Source: Armillaria gallica (lineage: Eukaryota > Basidiomycota > Agaricomycetes > Agaricales > Physalacriaceae). From it: DNA of 64,000 bases. This document shows, piece by piece, positions 34,412 through 47,829 of the stretch. The stretch is from assembly GCA_037576215.1 (NCBI GenBank), contig JBANDB010000013.1, positions 806,001 through 870,000 on the forward strand, written 5' to 3'. The stretch's first letter is position 1. Every line of letters begins with the position of its first letter. A program made the position numbers and the translations under genes. The notes beneath the pieces were generated by a model. That model was not told the DNA's origin. It did no database searches and saw only the letters and a program-made list of their open reading frames with translations.

Positions 34412-34990
34412 TTATTTATTTCTGAAAAAACAAGACGGGTACTGACTTTCTTGATAATCTGCGGCCAGAAGCCTAAAAGAGCGTGATAAGCGAATGGTAC
34501 GAAATAGAAGTACGAAAGACCTACAACTCCAAGACAATCTCTGGCGGAATCCGTTCAAGAAACTCGTTCACAGGTACCTCCTCCTTGGGACCAACCTTTT
34601 CATAATGCGCCTTAAAACACATGTACTCCAAGAGTTTTTGTACGATGAGGCCACTGAGAGGGTATATGTGAATGTTGATAATGATGCCGTTCGACGCGTA
34701 CCGGTACTCTCTCGCCACATAGGTTTTGGATTCCGCCTCCGAGAAGCCACCTGCAGAGCATCTAGAACTATCAAAATGGTAGTCGAGGTAATGGTGGCGT
34801 ACTTTCAGTGTCAAGAGAATTTTTGATCGTTCCACTGATATTGGCGACGCGTCGTCGAACTAGAAAAGAAAACCCGTCGTTGCTTTCAATCCGCACCCAG
34901 TCCTCGTCCTTGGATTCTGCCTATTACCGGGGTTGGACGGAGTACAAGGACCAGCAAAAGAGTACCCACGCTCATGTCTACATCGGCCAT
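34412..34990 (-). CDS. ELC1: Elongin C (BTB/POZ-Skp1 fold)
   Basis: The start is the ATG at 34988-34990 (MADVDMS). The remaining exons read AESKDEDWVRIESNDGFSF, LVRRRVANISGTIKNSL, SGFSEAESKTYVARD, then GLIVQKLLEYMCFKAHY, then KVGPKEEVPVNEFLERIPP and EIVLELLLAADY. Four short introns are inferred from GT-AG ends and phase, two of them about 40-55 bp within the BTB fold. Elongin C pairs with SOCS/BC-box proteins and Cul2/5-type or yeast Cul3-type ubiquitin ligases, and with elongin A at stalled RNA polymerase II. Length of about 110 residues is normal. The C-terminal end beyond LAADY (stop at 34412-34414) departs from the usual LAADYFE-type ending, so the last splice may be wrong. Confidence 0.85.
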
Positions 34991-35209
34991 GATTGTTGAT
35001 TGGTTGAAGACGCGGCTGAAACCGGGCCGGTGACCCCGCAAATGGGCTTTGTCATGGTCGGGTATTTCCGAGATTCCCCACGTTTTGCTCCTGATCTTAC
35101 CGAGTTTTTTTGCCGTGTACGCGCGGGTTAACGGCTGTATAATTCCCATCTATCGTCCACCAGGATTACTTATTCTGCTGCCTCGACGCAGCCTGGGTAG
35201 TCTGCGGCC
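34991..35209. promoter_or_regulatory. Shared promoter region, ELC1 / PPR gene
   Basis: Only 219 bp separate the two divergent start codons, so both genes must use this interval as promoter. I see no clear TATA box. The choice is inferred from gene orientation alone. Confidence 0.5.
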
Positions 35210-38200
35210 ATGTTGCCGAAAGTCGCCACTACCTTGCTACATTCTGGTTCTAGGGCAGCCACCGCTGTACAGAACCAGTCACATACTATCAGAAACGTTC
35301 TACAGCTCCAGTCGAATTCTGGACCCAATTCGAATCGTGGCGGAAATGGTCCTAGTTCGGGAGGTTCGAGGTATAATACTGGCAGTCGCAGCTACCATGT
35401 ATGTCGATGTTCGTTTCACCTTCCGTCGTTCTCGCTGACACCATCGTCTGAAGGGGTCTGGCCGTGCCGTGACTCAGGCGAACGCATTTGGGATCAATGA
35501 TGTCTCCATTGCCCAGACAGACGACAGCGACGAGCCTTTTCCAGTCAAGCGCGCGCTGTCGGCGACGACGACGACCAGACGTAGTAGACGGCATAGCACC
35601 AGCAACTCGCCGCTCGTCGTTACTGACCGACACGAATCGCTTGGCGTATACAAGGCTGTACAGCTCCATGCACGATCTCGGCATGCATTCGCTGCAGCAC
35701 CAGTAGAGTCTCCAGTCACTACTCGTTCCAGGAGCAACTCTCTTTCCGCCATATCTGCCAGTGATGGTGTCCCCGAAGACCTCCCGCCACCAGCACCTCC
35801 AGGTCTTGAGGCTCATGACCCCAGTCCTCTCCCAGAGCCGTTGCTGTCGCCCCAGCCTGCGCCTGATATCTTCGTCTCTGAGGATTACAAACGTCTCATG
35901 GATGCAAGATCGCTGGACCCAAGTGCCGCAGCCACCGTTGTACTCAATTTCCGTCAAACCACCGTCACCCCAACTATCCAAGAGTTTAACGCCGCCGTTG
36001 AGGCCCTCTTTCTCACACGGAGGCCCGGCGAACCTCTTCTCTTCTCCTCGAAACATACAATGACATGATTCAGCGTGGCCTCGTTCCCAACTACCGGACA
36101 TACGTTACTCTCATTCTCGCCCTCACGGACCGGGACAGTGAGTTGCAATGGGCAATCGAGGGCATTCATCAGCGCCAAAAGTGGAACGAGCTCGGTAATC
36201 CCACCATCAAGTTCAACGCCAAGGAGGACCTCAACCAACTTCGACTCTTCCGCAATGAAGCCAATCTTCCGTCGATTCTCGCCCTCTTCCGCGCCATCGC
36301 TGTCATGAAGGTTCACCCCGGCAATCAGATCCCCGTCTTCGTCTATCGAAATCTTTTACGATCATGCGCTTATCATGGTGATGAACCCGGTACGGTTGAT
36401 GGGGCCATCCAGATATGGTCGCATTTGGAGAAAAACTCTAGGGCTATACCTGCTGTCTGTTTTCAGTGGATGATCGCCGTCTACGGTAAAGCCAAAGATC
36501 TTGCAGGTGCCCAGGAAGTCTTCAGGGAGTTCCGGAAGATGGCCGAAGACCACAAGGTCATTTGGACGGATAAAGAGGACAACTCGGCGCGGAAAAACCA
36601 GATAGCTGTGTGGAATTCAACGATTACTGCCTACTTCCAGTGCGGCGAGCCACATTTGGCTGTTGCCCTCCTGGAGGAAATGCTAGATGCGGCCGCGAAC
36701 CAGACCCCAAGGGACGATATGAAAATGGCATTTGGAGTGTACCAAGCACAGTTCTACGGTCATCTACCTCCTCCACCTTCGTCTTCCACGTTTACAGCCA
36801 TCATACAAGGCTTCATTACGACTGGCGACGTAGATTCGGCTTGGAAATGGTTTGAGCAAATTGTCAATCTCCCATATGGTCCCGTTGCAGCACACGTATC
36901 AACGCTCACTCCTACCCGCCCAGACGCTTTTACCTGGCGTATCATGGTCGAGGCATTGGTTCAGCACAACCGTATAGATCAGTTGAACTCGCTTTTCGCA
37001 CACCATCTCAACATTGGCAAGCAGGACAAAATAGAGCTCCGCCTCGTTGATCAAGGATACATCTATGTTGCAAATATCCGCGACATCGAGCGTTTGGCCG
37101 AGAAACCGGGCAATGAGGAGGCCATCAAGCGACGACTGGACACACTCGCTACTCTTCAGGAGACCAGATACCTCCCTTTCGACGGTTGGGACAGAGTATG
37201 GAACTACTACTTGCAGTTTGGTTGGCTACGAGAAGCCGTCCAGCTATGTGACCGCCATCTTCGCCATGTGCTTCAGACCGGCTACGATCCTCGTCCCGCT
37301 GTCACAAAGACTCATCTCGTGAATATGACGACGGCTGTTTATTCCAAGTACAAAGGGCAGATTCCATTTGAAGATGCGCTTGCACTTGCTCGGTTGGCTC
37401 CCACAGTGCGGTACACATACCCGGTGGATTACTCGACATACCTCCTCCAGTCCTACAGTCTCCAGACACCAGAGGTTCTATCAAAATTGGAGATTTCCGA
37501 CTGGGTCGTCGTCCTGCAGGCCGCGGCCAGTCTGGAAGTCATGCCGGCATCCGTTCCAAAGGCGTTCGTTCGAGACTATGCATTCAAAGGATTATTAGAC
37601 TTATTGGGTGATCTGACACGTTACTCCCCCAATTTCGAACTTGCAGTCATCGCTAAGATGTCTCCGTCGTTGCTGAACACGGTCATTTCGGTTGCTCTGC
37701 AGGTACATGGAGAGGAAAAAGTGGAGAGCGTGTTTGAGTCTCTGGGCCCCTCGTTCATGGCTGAGCTCTCCAAGTATCGAGAGTCTTTGACATCGAGCGA
37801 AGTGAGCGAGGATGACACTAGCTTAGGGTTCTCTCTGGAGAGCCCGACCTCGACGGCTACTACTTCACCTATGCTCGAGGAGAACGGACAGTCTCTCGCA
37901 GATCCTGCGTCCGTCTCGTGGATAACCGATAGAAAACTTTCCGACACACTGCGCGAGCTCCTTCGATTGGAGAATAACGCTGTGGACGAGGCGTTCCGAA
38001 TCTTCATGGAAGCAATCCAACGTAACCGGCTCCCGTATCGACACATCACGGCGTCTTTGATCACTGCTCTTGGACGTGAGCGTCGGTTGGGGGACATGAA
38101 GCATGTGTATGACCTGGTACAGGTGAGGGAGCCGCCGCTGGAGTCTACCGATGCCCAGAAGTTCCAGTCTTGGATGGCGATTGAGGATGCCATGGTCCAT

Positions 38201-39550
38201 GCTCTGGCGCATATGGGTGAGATCGAAGCTGCTCATGTGCACCGTAGGCGTATCCTGGAGCAGGGCGGGGTCCCGTCGCCGGATGCTTATGGCGCATTGA
38301 TCTACTACGTTAAGGATACCACGGATGACGCTTCCAACGCCCTCGCGCTCTTCCACGAGTCCCAGCTCCGCGGTGTCCGCGCCTCGCAATACCTGTATAA
38401 CAACATCATCTCCAAGGTGGCGAAAGCGAGGAAGGCGGATCTGGCGCTGGAGTTGTTCACGCAGATGAAAGCTTCGAGTGTTTCGGTGTCGTCTATTACG
38501 TATGGGGCTGTCATTGGAGCGTGCGCGCGGGTTGGGGACGTGGTATCTGCGGAGACGCTGTTCAAGGAGATGACGGAGCGGAATTCGTTCAAGCCGCGAG
38601 TGCCTCCGTATAACACGATGATGCAGCTCTATACGACGACCAAGCCGAACAAGGACAGGGCGTTTTATTACTATAATGAGATGCTTAAGGCTGGTGTTCG
38701 TCCTTCGAGCTATACTTACAAGGTGTGTTGCTAACTTCTTCTGACGTCTGCAACATCTGATGTCTTCTTTCTTTCCTTTTCCTAGCTGCTTATCGATGCG
38801 TATATGCTTGACCCTCATGATATCGTCAAGGCCGAAGAAGTTCTGGACATCGTTCATAAATCCATGCACGCCCGTCTCGAGCCTAATCATATCGCTGCGA
38901 TGATCAACGCGTATGGATGCATACTCAAGGACTTGGACAAGGCAATTGCATTCTTCGATCGGGTCCCTATGCTGTCTAGCGACCGTCTGTACGACGCCAC
39001 GGTGTTCGAAGCGATGATCAACGTACTGGTTGTGCATCGTCGGCCGGATCTGATCCCCAAATACCTCAAGAAGATGGAGATCGTGAGCGTGCACATGACT
39101 GCGTATGTGGCGAATGTGTTGATCAGAGCGTACGCCGTGGTTGGTGATATTGAGAAGGCGAGGGAGGTGTTCGAGGGTATGGCTGATCCAGCGCAGGGAA
39201 TGGCTGCTATGAATAATCATGCGCCATTCAACCCTCTGGAATCTAGGCCTGTGGCTGTGGGTGCACCCGTTTACCGGGAGGTGAGTCGTTTCGTTGGATT
39301 TGCTCTGCATAGTAACCTATATGCTTCATAGCCGTCTACATGGGAAGCTATGGTCCGCGCGGAATTGGGCGAAGGACATCGCGACCGTGCACTTGACCTT
39401 TTGGACCGGCTAAAGCGAAGGTCAGTTTTTCTTTCTCTTTGCGGTCCCTTTCCCTCAGATCTAACCGGGTTTCCTTACAGGCAATTCCCAGAGGCAGTTT
39501 ATAATCGGATAAGTGGCATAATGGTCGACCACTCGTCGCTTCCGCCTTGA
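35210..39550 (+). CDS. Pentatricopeptide repeat protein, probably mitochondrial
   Basis: The start at 35210 opens a basic, Ser/Arg-rich N-terminus without acidic residues, as in a mitochondrial presequence. Introns are 35399-35453, 38723-38785, 39281-39331 and 39421-39480. The protein of about 1,380 residues is built of helical repeats with PPR spacing. Examples are WNSTITAYFQCGEPHLAVAL, FTAIIQGFITTGDVDSAWK, FTWRIMVEALVQHNRIDQL, YLYNNIISKVAKARKADLAL, ITYGAVIGACARVGDVVSAE and PPYNTMMQLYTTTKPNKDRA. Fungal PPR proteins bind organellar RNA, so a role in mitochondrial RNA maturation or translation is inferred. The frame breaks once, near 36040-36050 (CTTCT repeated), between EPLL and LLETYNDMIQRGL; no intron fits. 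The break is either a 5-bp duplication or a sequencing error. The gene is the parent of four decayed fragments in 9-27 kb. Confidence 0.85.
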
Positions 39551-42500
39551 TCCACAGTCTAGGATTTTGAACTTGTTTGGTTGCTTCATTTATTTCACCT
39601 TCATCTCTACTTCATGCTCAGTAATCAACCACGGTGTATCATAGTTTTGTATAAGTAGACATAGATTAAAAGTAGCATTATAAGCTTTGATTATTGGTGC
39701 AATACAACGCTCCCTTCCGATTTTCGGAGTGACAGGGTTTAAAAGTCTTTCGGGTCTTTCGGATTGAGCATTTAGTGGGCCATGCGGCATTTGCCGTAGC
39801 ATCCCCCCTTCCCTTTCCAACAAGTGCCCGCCGCGTGCCGAGGCGTGTACGACCTTGCTGGATCTTGTGACTGGTCACTGGATTGCGTCATTTCTTTTTG
39901 ACGTCGGCAATTTCGGCGGGCGTTTGGAATTTAAGGGAAGAATAAGATAGTCGTAGGAAGAGCAAGTAGGTAGACGTTGTACAATGGGTAGAAAATCATA
40001 TGTACTCTAATTCTCGCGTGTGAGGTTATCGCCACGCCATCAAAGAAGCTCGGGGTGTCACGCAACCAATTCTTCACCGCCATCGTAGGCCATATTCGCC
40101 ATTTTTCATCGCAGAAAATCTCTTCCTCAAGCTATTGATTTCAAATCTTCGGTAAGTATTGCCATTGATACAATGACAGGGTTGCTCACACGTACCTCAG
40201 TGATCATCGATATGAACCTGAAAACAGTGTTTCGCTCTGCCTGGAGGTGAGGCAAACCGAGGAAATCGCGGGTAGTCACTAACGACATTGTCAGGCGTGT
40301 TGTCGAAGCGTCGGCGAAAGTAGCGAAGAAATTCAAAGGCGAAGGTGCGTGTTTTAAGGTGTCGATGTCGTTCTGTGCTGATCGGATGGCTTTCGATCAG
40401 GCATGTACGATTCTTGGAACGCGCGCACACCACAACAGGTGTTTCGACAGCAACGAGGCGTTGCCATGTATTTCGATGACGACTAGGCTTGACTAACGGA
40501 GTTCGTCGAGGATGGGGGTTAGCAGTGAACGAGGTCGAAAGTCAGGAAAATCTACGAAAGTTCGGAAAATCAGTTTCATTCATGTAATCGGGGGTTAGAG
40601 AAAAAAAAACAGCAATTTTAGTGATTTTTCCTGATTTTCTGGTATTTTTTGCTGTCAAATTTGGGTCAATAATGCCCGTCCCGCGGCGCACGACGAGGGT
40701 GCACGGACCTCTGTACGGGCACCGATCGTGCAAGACCAAAAATGGCAATACGGGTCGGCACCGTACCGCACCGGTTCGGGTTTTAAGAAAACCGGGTCCG
40801 GAACGTTTGCCGGGTCTGAATTCGGCAAGACGAGACTCCGACGGCAGCTGCCGGTACCAGCAGATTGAACTGTCACACGAATGACATACCAGGCAGGGCC
40901 TCCGTCACGTGTCGGCATCTCGTCAAATTGAAACTCCGCCAGAATTGTGTTCCTTTTTTTTTTTTTTGTATTTCAGGCGTCAACGTAGGGGCGGGGGCAC
41001 ATGGCCATATTGGGACTGTGCCGGCGATATCCGGCAACTGCAAAAAGTGACTGAACATATGCATGAACAAGCCGAAGTCCCATGTCGCAGTCAGGTTGCC
41101 AGGACCCGAGGTACAAGGGTCTGACAATCGTGACGAAGACATGGGGCATAGGCTTGTATGCATGAATGGGTATAGGGTTTGTTTTACTCACGGAGGAATA
41201 TCTTGGAGAGAGATACAATGATCGGAGGTGTCAGTGTGCTCAGTGTGCAGCATTTAATTAAATGTAGATTCACGCTACATCCTACAAACAATGATATGAG
41301 TTTACAACCAGGCTATTGTTGAAGAGGGGAGGAACTTATTTACCAACATCAAGTCCAGATGTCTAAACTCTGTCCGCATAGTGAGGAGGGAGGAGAATCG
41401 TTACTGGAGAGTAAAGGACGCAGTTGGGTAGAGTAGGAAAGGAAGCTTGCGTGGCAACAGTGGGACGGGTAGGTTTGTGACTAGTGACAGTCCTAGTCAC
41501 ATCAGGGACCATCAGAAGACTGTTACATTATGAAGAACAGATGCAGTTACATCGGAGTCCACTTCTCGAGTAAGATCAAGGGGTTTGCGCATTTTGAATA
41601 TATGATATCGGGTCCAAAAAATATTTTAGCCCTCACTGGCTCGACCGACCGACCCCCGTGAGAATAATTTATGATGGGTACCGGCAACTCCCTATTACCG
41701 AGCATTACCGAAAATGTGCCGGAATACCCGAGTTTTATGGATGCACCTGGTGTGGGTCGAAGGAGCAAGATTCAGCAGTACTTTTGCTGGAACAATTTAC
41801 TCCGAACATAATTTTGCATGTTTTCTTTGTGGCAGATTTTTGAATTTACATCATTTTAATTGATTTCTGCAAAACTTCTTATACTTGCACACTGTATTTT
41901 TTCATTTTTGTCTCAAAGAAAACATGTATTCTAGTTGGAAAGGCATCCCCACGAATTTTTAAAGGAATTGACCTTCTGTGAAGCCTACACAAGGTGCATA
42001 AGTTCGTACTATAAATAAGTACAAATAGTCGCATCGCGCCAATGTTGTCACAGCCTACGGTGATTAGGGTGGAGACAGGTCGCTGATACTAAGCTGAGGT
42101 CCAACACATGTGCAATTTGGTCAACCGTCGAGGTAAAAGACGACTAGAGGGAGAGCGCGCGATTGTGTGGCAACAAGGAAAGGGTTTGTTGTCACTGTCA
42201 CGGCACAGTTGGTCCTCTGTGTGACCAATGTGACACAGCCTGGAACATTGACGATGTATCAAAGTTTAGATGGGGTCGCAAAAACCGATTTCATGATATT
42301 GGGTACCCGTGGGAAGTTATTATGTGATCGACATATATGGTGCGTAACGCTCTTTTTATGGTAAATCTGTGACTTGGTCGGTTAAATTTTTTGAGGATGA
42401 TTTTCAGAAAAGTGTTCAGAATGTGTAAAACACCTGGGAAAACAGTTGAAATTGGGGATCAACTTTTGTTGATAAATTGGCTAGTATCGCCATCTCCAGT

Positions 42501-43188
42501 GATAGTTAAGCACTTAAAATCATACCTTGAAGCTGTGCTAACATGCATCTCACATTTTAGTAGGGCTGCACGCCATTGCTGTATTGTACGGTTTTGGCAA
42601 CCATTATACAGAAGACGGACTGAAGCCGATCGCATCTTAATGAATATCTATACAGCACGGTATACGGTTGTTCCGTTGCTGTCACGAGCTCTTACAGACG
42701 GCTGTACAACATCATAAGACAGCTTATAATTTTTCTGGCTTTTGATCTTATCTTGAGCTCCCTTTCAGAGTAAACGTATCACACAAAATAGACATCAGCC
42801 AATTACATCACTTTGCCACATCACCTTCGTCGCTTTCAATCCTTCACACTGACTATTTGTGGCTGTCTTATTAGTTTCTCATTTGCGGTCAGGGGCACAC
42901 GTGGCTTTTCTTTACTTCAATACCAGTGTGGCCTAGCTCAACATGACCTGGCAGTTGGTTGTATCATAGTATGGTTGTATAGGTGCATTTTACGGTTATT
43001 TTGTGGTCTTGAAGGCATCTGAATCGCCATCCCCTCAGCTTTAGATTATCTTCTGCATCTCTCGAGCCATACTACATTTCTAATTTTGCCAGATTTACAC
43101 ATCAATAACAGGGGACTCAGTTCTGTAAGTCTATATGAGTAATTCCATTTTATACTCTGGTGTACGGTCGTTGTGTATTATATTTTAG
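39551..43188. other. Gene-free interval, AT-rich with GC-rich patch
   Basis: No recognisable gene is present in 3.6 kb. A GC-rich patch at about 40670-40860 with repeated CACCG/GGTCC words is followed by a poly-T run at 40952-40967. A perfect 8-bp inverted repeat with an 8-nt loop lies near 41478-41501. The stretch 41550-42780 is AT-rich with frequent short open frames on both strands. It looks like decayed transposon or centromere-distal spacer, but no transposase, reverse transcriptase or terminal repeat could be identified. Confidence 0.45.
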
Positions 43189-45245
43189 CTACTCTACGTT
43201 ATGTAAAATGTCAAATGTTTCTCCATCGTCGATCACACTAATGCTAATGTTCAAACCTTGATTCTCCCATTCCTTCAGCCCGGCGACTTGCTTCGGTGTT
43301 AACTTGAAGACGTCTCTTGGATCGAAGCTCGCTTCAATGCTACTGCATTTTCCTTTCAAAATTATGGACCGTAATTTAGGTTCCTCGTGGCAGTCCCAGC
43401 GTGCCATTAACACTTCTACCAATAACACAACCACTCGGTCAAGGTCAGCAGTCGGAAACACACCGTCTAGGGTAATCGACAGCTCTGATAGATGCGGCAC
43501 TACGGCGCATTGTCGGTTTCCCTCGGCGTCTGTTGTCTGGTCTTTGAGACGGGACAGGAGAAGGCACAGGCCCGGGAAGGTGGAAACGTTCGTGAAGTGT
43601 TGTATCAAAGCTAATTCTCTCAGAGTGCTGCTTGTTAGATCGAGAATAGCGATGAGACATTCACCGTCACCTTGTTCTACGCTTATCAAAAACAAATATC
43701 GCAAGGGGCACTTTGATACAAGAATGAAGTCGTGCAATGCTTGTAGGGCATTTGCTGTGCATTCATACAGAGTTGCGAGTTCTTCGTTGAAATGGGGCTC
43801 TAATGACATGGCTGTTAGGTTTGGTAACTTGATACTGCACAGGAAGTTGCCGTCGCAAACATGGAGTTCTTTCAGTGCAGTGTTGACGATGCGTTCTTCC
43901 AAGACGAGAAAACTCTCGTTATTGTTCCATGGTCGGTGAATAACCCCCATCATATCCAGGTTTTTACCTGCCTCTAACCCCTCCAAGAAATACTGGTTGA
44001 GGCCAGTGCCTGCAAATTGACGATCGTCGCAGAAGTCGACCAGTTGAGGCCACGGAAGCCGGACGTGGGACGCGGACGGTAAATCGAATAGCTGAACTGT
44101 TTTCAAATTACGAGCTGATTCGAAGACGGTTATTTCATTGACTGATGTGGGGGTAGTGGTGTGATTTTCAGAGGTGTTATCAAATGCGTGTTTGAGATGC
44201 AAGATCTGAAGACAATTTAAGCGATCCTGCATGGGTGCTAAGAGGTGGTATGCACGTGGGGGCAAGCCTAAACATGCTTTCTTCCACCTATAGGATTGCG
44301 TTATCAGCAAGGAAAATATGTCGTGCGCATGGGGGCTGGAGTGAAAAAAGTCAGGCCAATAATCGTAACGAATGGTGAGAAGGTGATTCGAAGACCTAGT
44401 CAGCGCTGTGCGCATTAGACTGACTGGATCACGAACGTGGTTCTGTGGCCACAGTACCATGTGGGACCATAACGATGGCATAGAAACCACTGCATTTCTC
44501 CAGTCTTTACAGATGTGGCCTAAGACCCAAGGCGGCGACGATACGTCGAAGACGACGAAGCCGTCAGGATTAGTGTGAAGGAATATTTCCCCGAGTACGT
44601 CTTGAGGAAGATAACGAATTGGGGAAAGAATTTTCTTGTAGTCGTCTATTATGCGTGTTATGTCTGTGTAGACAAAATGTAACTGGGTTACTAAAGTTAA
44701 GATGTTATTGTATCTGTCCTGAACTGTTTTCGAAATACGGACACCAGAGCATGAGTTGCGACTGTTGATTGAAGGTGCAAAATTATGAAGAAGTAAATGA
44801 CGCCTGCACTCGGAACATAGGTGTGGTCGGTGAGTGCCACTGCTTTCGCATACGGACCTGTGTGGATTTCAGGACGGTAGTTGGACAGTTAAATACAGAG
44901 CATACGAACGTACCTGAGTTCTGCAAAGAAGGAGAGCGTATCTTCATGGTGACTGGATACTCGGAGGTCTTGTAGCGCATCAAGAAAATACTTTATGTCC
45001 GACTTGACACATAGCAAGTGGCTAGCAAGCTTCAAGGATGTATGCTGTAATGATGACGTTTGTACCTCGTCAGGTGCACGGTTATTGTGAAGAAGGCGTC
45101 GGAAATCGGGAGAAAGCTTGTAACTTTTGAGTTGGTCCGTCGAGGAAAACACGGGAGTGCAGTCACAGACATAAAACCTGACACCGTGAGTTCCAAAGTT
45201 AACCATCTCACGCTGGAGGACAACGCATCGGTTCCCTTGAGACAT
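43189..45245 (-). CDS. F-box protein with LRR-like tail
   Basis: The probable start is the ATG at 45243-45245, with a first exon ending near 44915. That exon contains SPDFRRLLHNNRAPDEVQTS, as in the coiled N-terminus of agaric F-box proteins. After a long intron the second exon has SPIRYLPQDVLGEIFLHTNP, the F-box-like core, then PPWVLGHICKDWRNAVVSMP, and runs open to the stop at 43189. Leucine-rich repeats follow (LKTVQLFDLPSAS, LPNLTAMSLEPHF, LRELALIQHFTN, VPHLSELSITLDG). Role as an SCF-type ubiquitin-ligase adaptor is inferred from the family. The intron between the two parts (about 170 bp) is longer than usual here and its exact ends are uncertain. Confidence 0.75.
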
Positions 45246-45859
45246 TCGGATATGAGCCGTCTTGATTGTTACGACTGGTACTTAAGGTGTAGCACCATAT
45301 TTATAGCACCTGTATGATCAGAAGACGATCGTATGACAACTGGACAAACGTATGGGGAAACAACCGGAAGACATTGCATTTCGATCAGCTCAGACTCTCT
45401 GGCGTCTTTCAGAAAAGATTATGTAACAAACCGTTTTAACTGTCTTCCATGTCCAACAACAAACGCGGCCGCCTCCGCGTTAGACTTCGCAACACATACT
45501 CGCGCTCTTTCCAGGTATACAGGCAACTTACCCGTATCTCGCCAAAGAAGTTGAGAGTCGTTGAAAGGTGCCTTACTGCGGTAGACGTCGGGTACAGCAA
45601 AGAATTGCCTCGCCCGTGGTTTGGATCTAAGGATGATGGCCACCCTCTGTATCCTGATCGCATTGGTGTTTGTGCACGTTGTACCGATCGACTATGATCG
45701 GTAAGCTTTTGTGCACCTGATGTCACTGATCGACTGTCGACTGTGATCGGTTGGACGAGGTTGCACAAATCGGCTCACGATGTGATCGGGCGATTATTCA
45801 TATATAGGTTCGAAGGGTTTAGAGGAGCAGTCTCTGATTGTCTCTGAGGACTGTGTGCC

Positions 45860-47112
45860 ATGACTACAATTCAAGGTAACTTTGGATTGCTCATGAAGCG
45901 AGCCCATATGCTTGCCTCTGAAGGCTATCTCGCACGCGCTGATTTCCAAGAGAAGGTTGTCTGGCATCGGACTGGCAACGGACACGTTCTGTGCTCGCAC
46001 CCGAAAGCCATCGATGATGGGCCGATCCCCATTGTTGTCTCGCTAGTCGCGGTACCTTCAACTAGCAATTGGTACAATAAATTATCTGGTTTAGGAGACT
46101 ACGATGAAAGGTACCAGAAAGGGGCAAATAAACTTAAATGGCTTCTTCATGTCGGAGCCCCTTCAGGCACCATTTTCATGGAAGACTGGGAGCGGGGAAT
46201 TTCGACACTAAGGTCTCTTCAGCAGCACGTTGCCACTGGGGAACCCAAGGATATGACGATGAAGAAAGGCAACGGAACCGAACTTCGCTTGAGAGCTAAT
46301 GTGTTCAAGAAGAAAAACGTAGAGTCTTTTTCATCTTCTTGAATTCTATATTTCTGATTTCTGATGCCGTGTCCATAGAATTGTCAGCCTGTTGATCATG
46401 TCACTAGCGAGCACACAGTACCGTGGAATCATTGTGACGCTTATAAAAAGTTCATTGTCGATTATTCCCTCGATGCTATAGACATTAGGGATGTTAATGG
46501 TGGCCGTATTCCTATGGGACTTGGTGCCGAGAAAGCGGTTGGAGGCTCGCTCTGCCTCTTATCATTCCAGGCAAGTGCAACCCTGTTCGGTTTGAGATGC
46601 TATCTTCACGTTGGTATTAGGTCAAGCACTACGAGATCGATCCGGTCTCCAAGGAGTCGTTTAACGCAGTCCTACAGACTGTTAAGGTCATCGTACTGAA
46701 CTCTTCGCTTGCAAAGACGATCGCTGATACGCAGGCCTCACTTGGAGCCGAATTAAAGGCTGCAAACGTCTTTGGTCCCGTCAAACAAGCTGGTGCGTTC
46801 TGTTTGTCGTTGTCTTCTGGAGCACAAAGCTCATCACTCGGCACGACAGTGTGCTTGCATAGGGGGTTGGACAAAGACGTGAAGCGTTCGAACGGAAAAG
46901 ACGAGGATGGAGAGCATAGCAACACGGTGAACGAGGTGGACGGAGAGCATAGCAACACAATACCTGTCGCAGCCCCTATTGACACCGGAACTGGTGATGT
47001 TACACGAGTCGAGGGTAAGACGCCACAAGCCGTGTTGATACTTCCTGGCTGAATTGTATGAATTATAGTCGTCTCTACCAGCAAGAAGCGCAAGGCAGAC
47101 GAAATATCCTAG
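45860..47112 (+). CDS. Unknown agaric protein A with basic C-terminal tail
   Basis: Exons are 45860-46318, 46379-46570, 46621-47014 and 47069-47112, with consistent phases throughout. The second intron (46571-46620) has a GC-AG donor, CAG/GCAAGT. I do not recognise the family. The N-terminal domain reads VVWHRTGNGHVLC and KLSGLGDYDERYQK. The middle reads DVNGGRIPMGLGAEKAVGG then VKHYEIDPVSKESFNAVLQ. The last exon ends in TSKKRKADEIS, a basic motif like a nuclear localisation signal. Gene B at 50340 has the same layout: an N-terminal GNGH motif, a matching middle domain and a KKRK tail, so A and B are paralogs. Between the domain and the tail lies an acidic stretch with two KDEDGEHSNT/VDGEHSNT repeats. 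Nuclear location is inferred from the tail only. Confidence 0.7.
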
Positions 47113-47829
47113 CAGAGTGGGTTTTCAAGACAGAAGTGTTAGCGGTGGGGTTCAGCATGAATGTAGCTGCTAAGCGGAGGACGCGGGAATGAGGCTGTTA
47201 CCTCGTCGCGTATCGTGAATCATCGTATTAGATATAAGTACGTACGTAGTATGGGATCACAGCAGGCTATAACACGGAAAGCCCATTTCAGTTTTTTGAC
47301 GCCGCGTGAGCTGTAAGACAAAGGCGTCAGTACAGAAGAACAGCCACGGACGGCGATAATGTTGAGTGTTGCAACGTGGAGACAATGACGATAGCATAAC
47401 TCGAACAACGCCGTATTCCACTGTCGTATCAAAATCCTATGAACGCCGGTTAACATAGAAGAACAGAGTGTGCTTGAGACACACGCTGGTTTATCGGTTT
47501 CTACACCTCCATCTCAGGAAGCTCTTGGGAATCGTAAATATTGAGGTCCTAGTTGGTTGTGCTCTGATACGCCTGCCCGACGTACACCTTTAAAACTGCG
47601 TGTAAAAACCCACAAGGAGCCGGCTGACTCGAAGAGGTTAAAGAACTTAAGAAAGTTACGCCTTGTCATGCAACTAGTAAAAGGAAATCAATGACTCAGA
47701 ATTTCAATGGCACCTGGCAAGATCAGAAGAGATACGGCCCATTTTGGGCATGACATTCAAACGGTCCACGCTAGCTAAAACTACGAAAGTCTGCGATACT
47801 GTCATCAAATCTTACTCCTGCCGAATCCG
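47113..47829. other. Intergenic between genes A and C (convergent)
   Basis: Spacer between the 3' ends of convergent genes A and C. No gene is recognised. Confidence 0.45.

Noticed and set aside
39551..43188. Retrotransposon or DNA transposon in the gene-free interval
   Set aside because: No reverse transcriptase, integrase or transposase motif, and no terminal repeats longer than a few bases.
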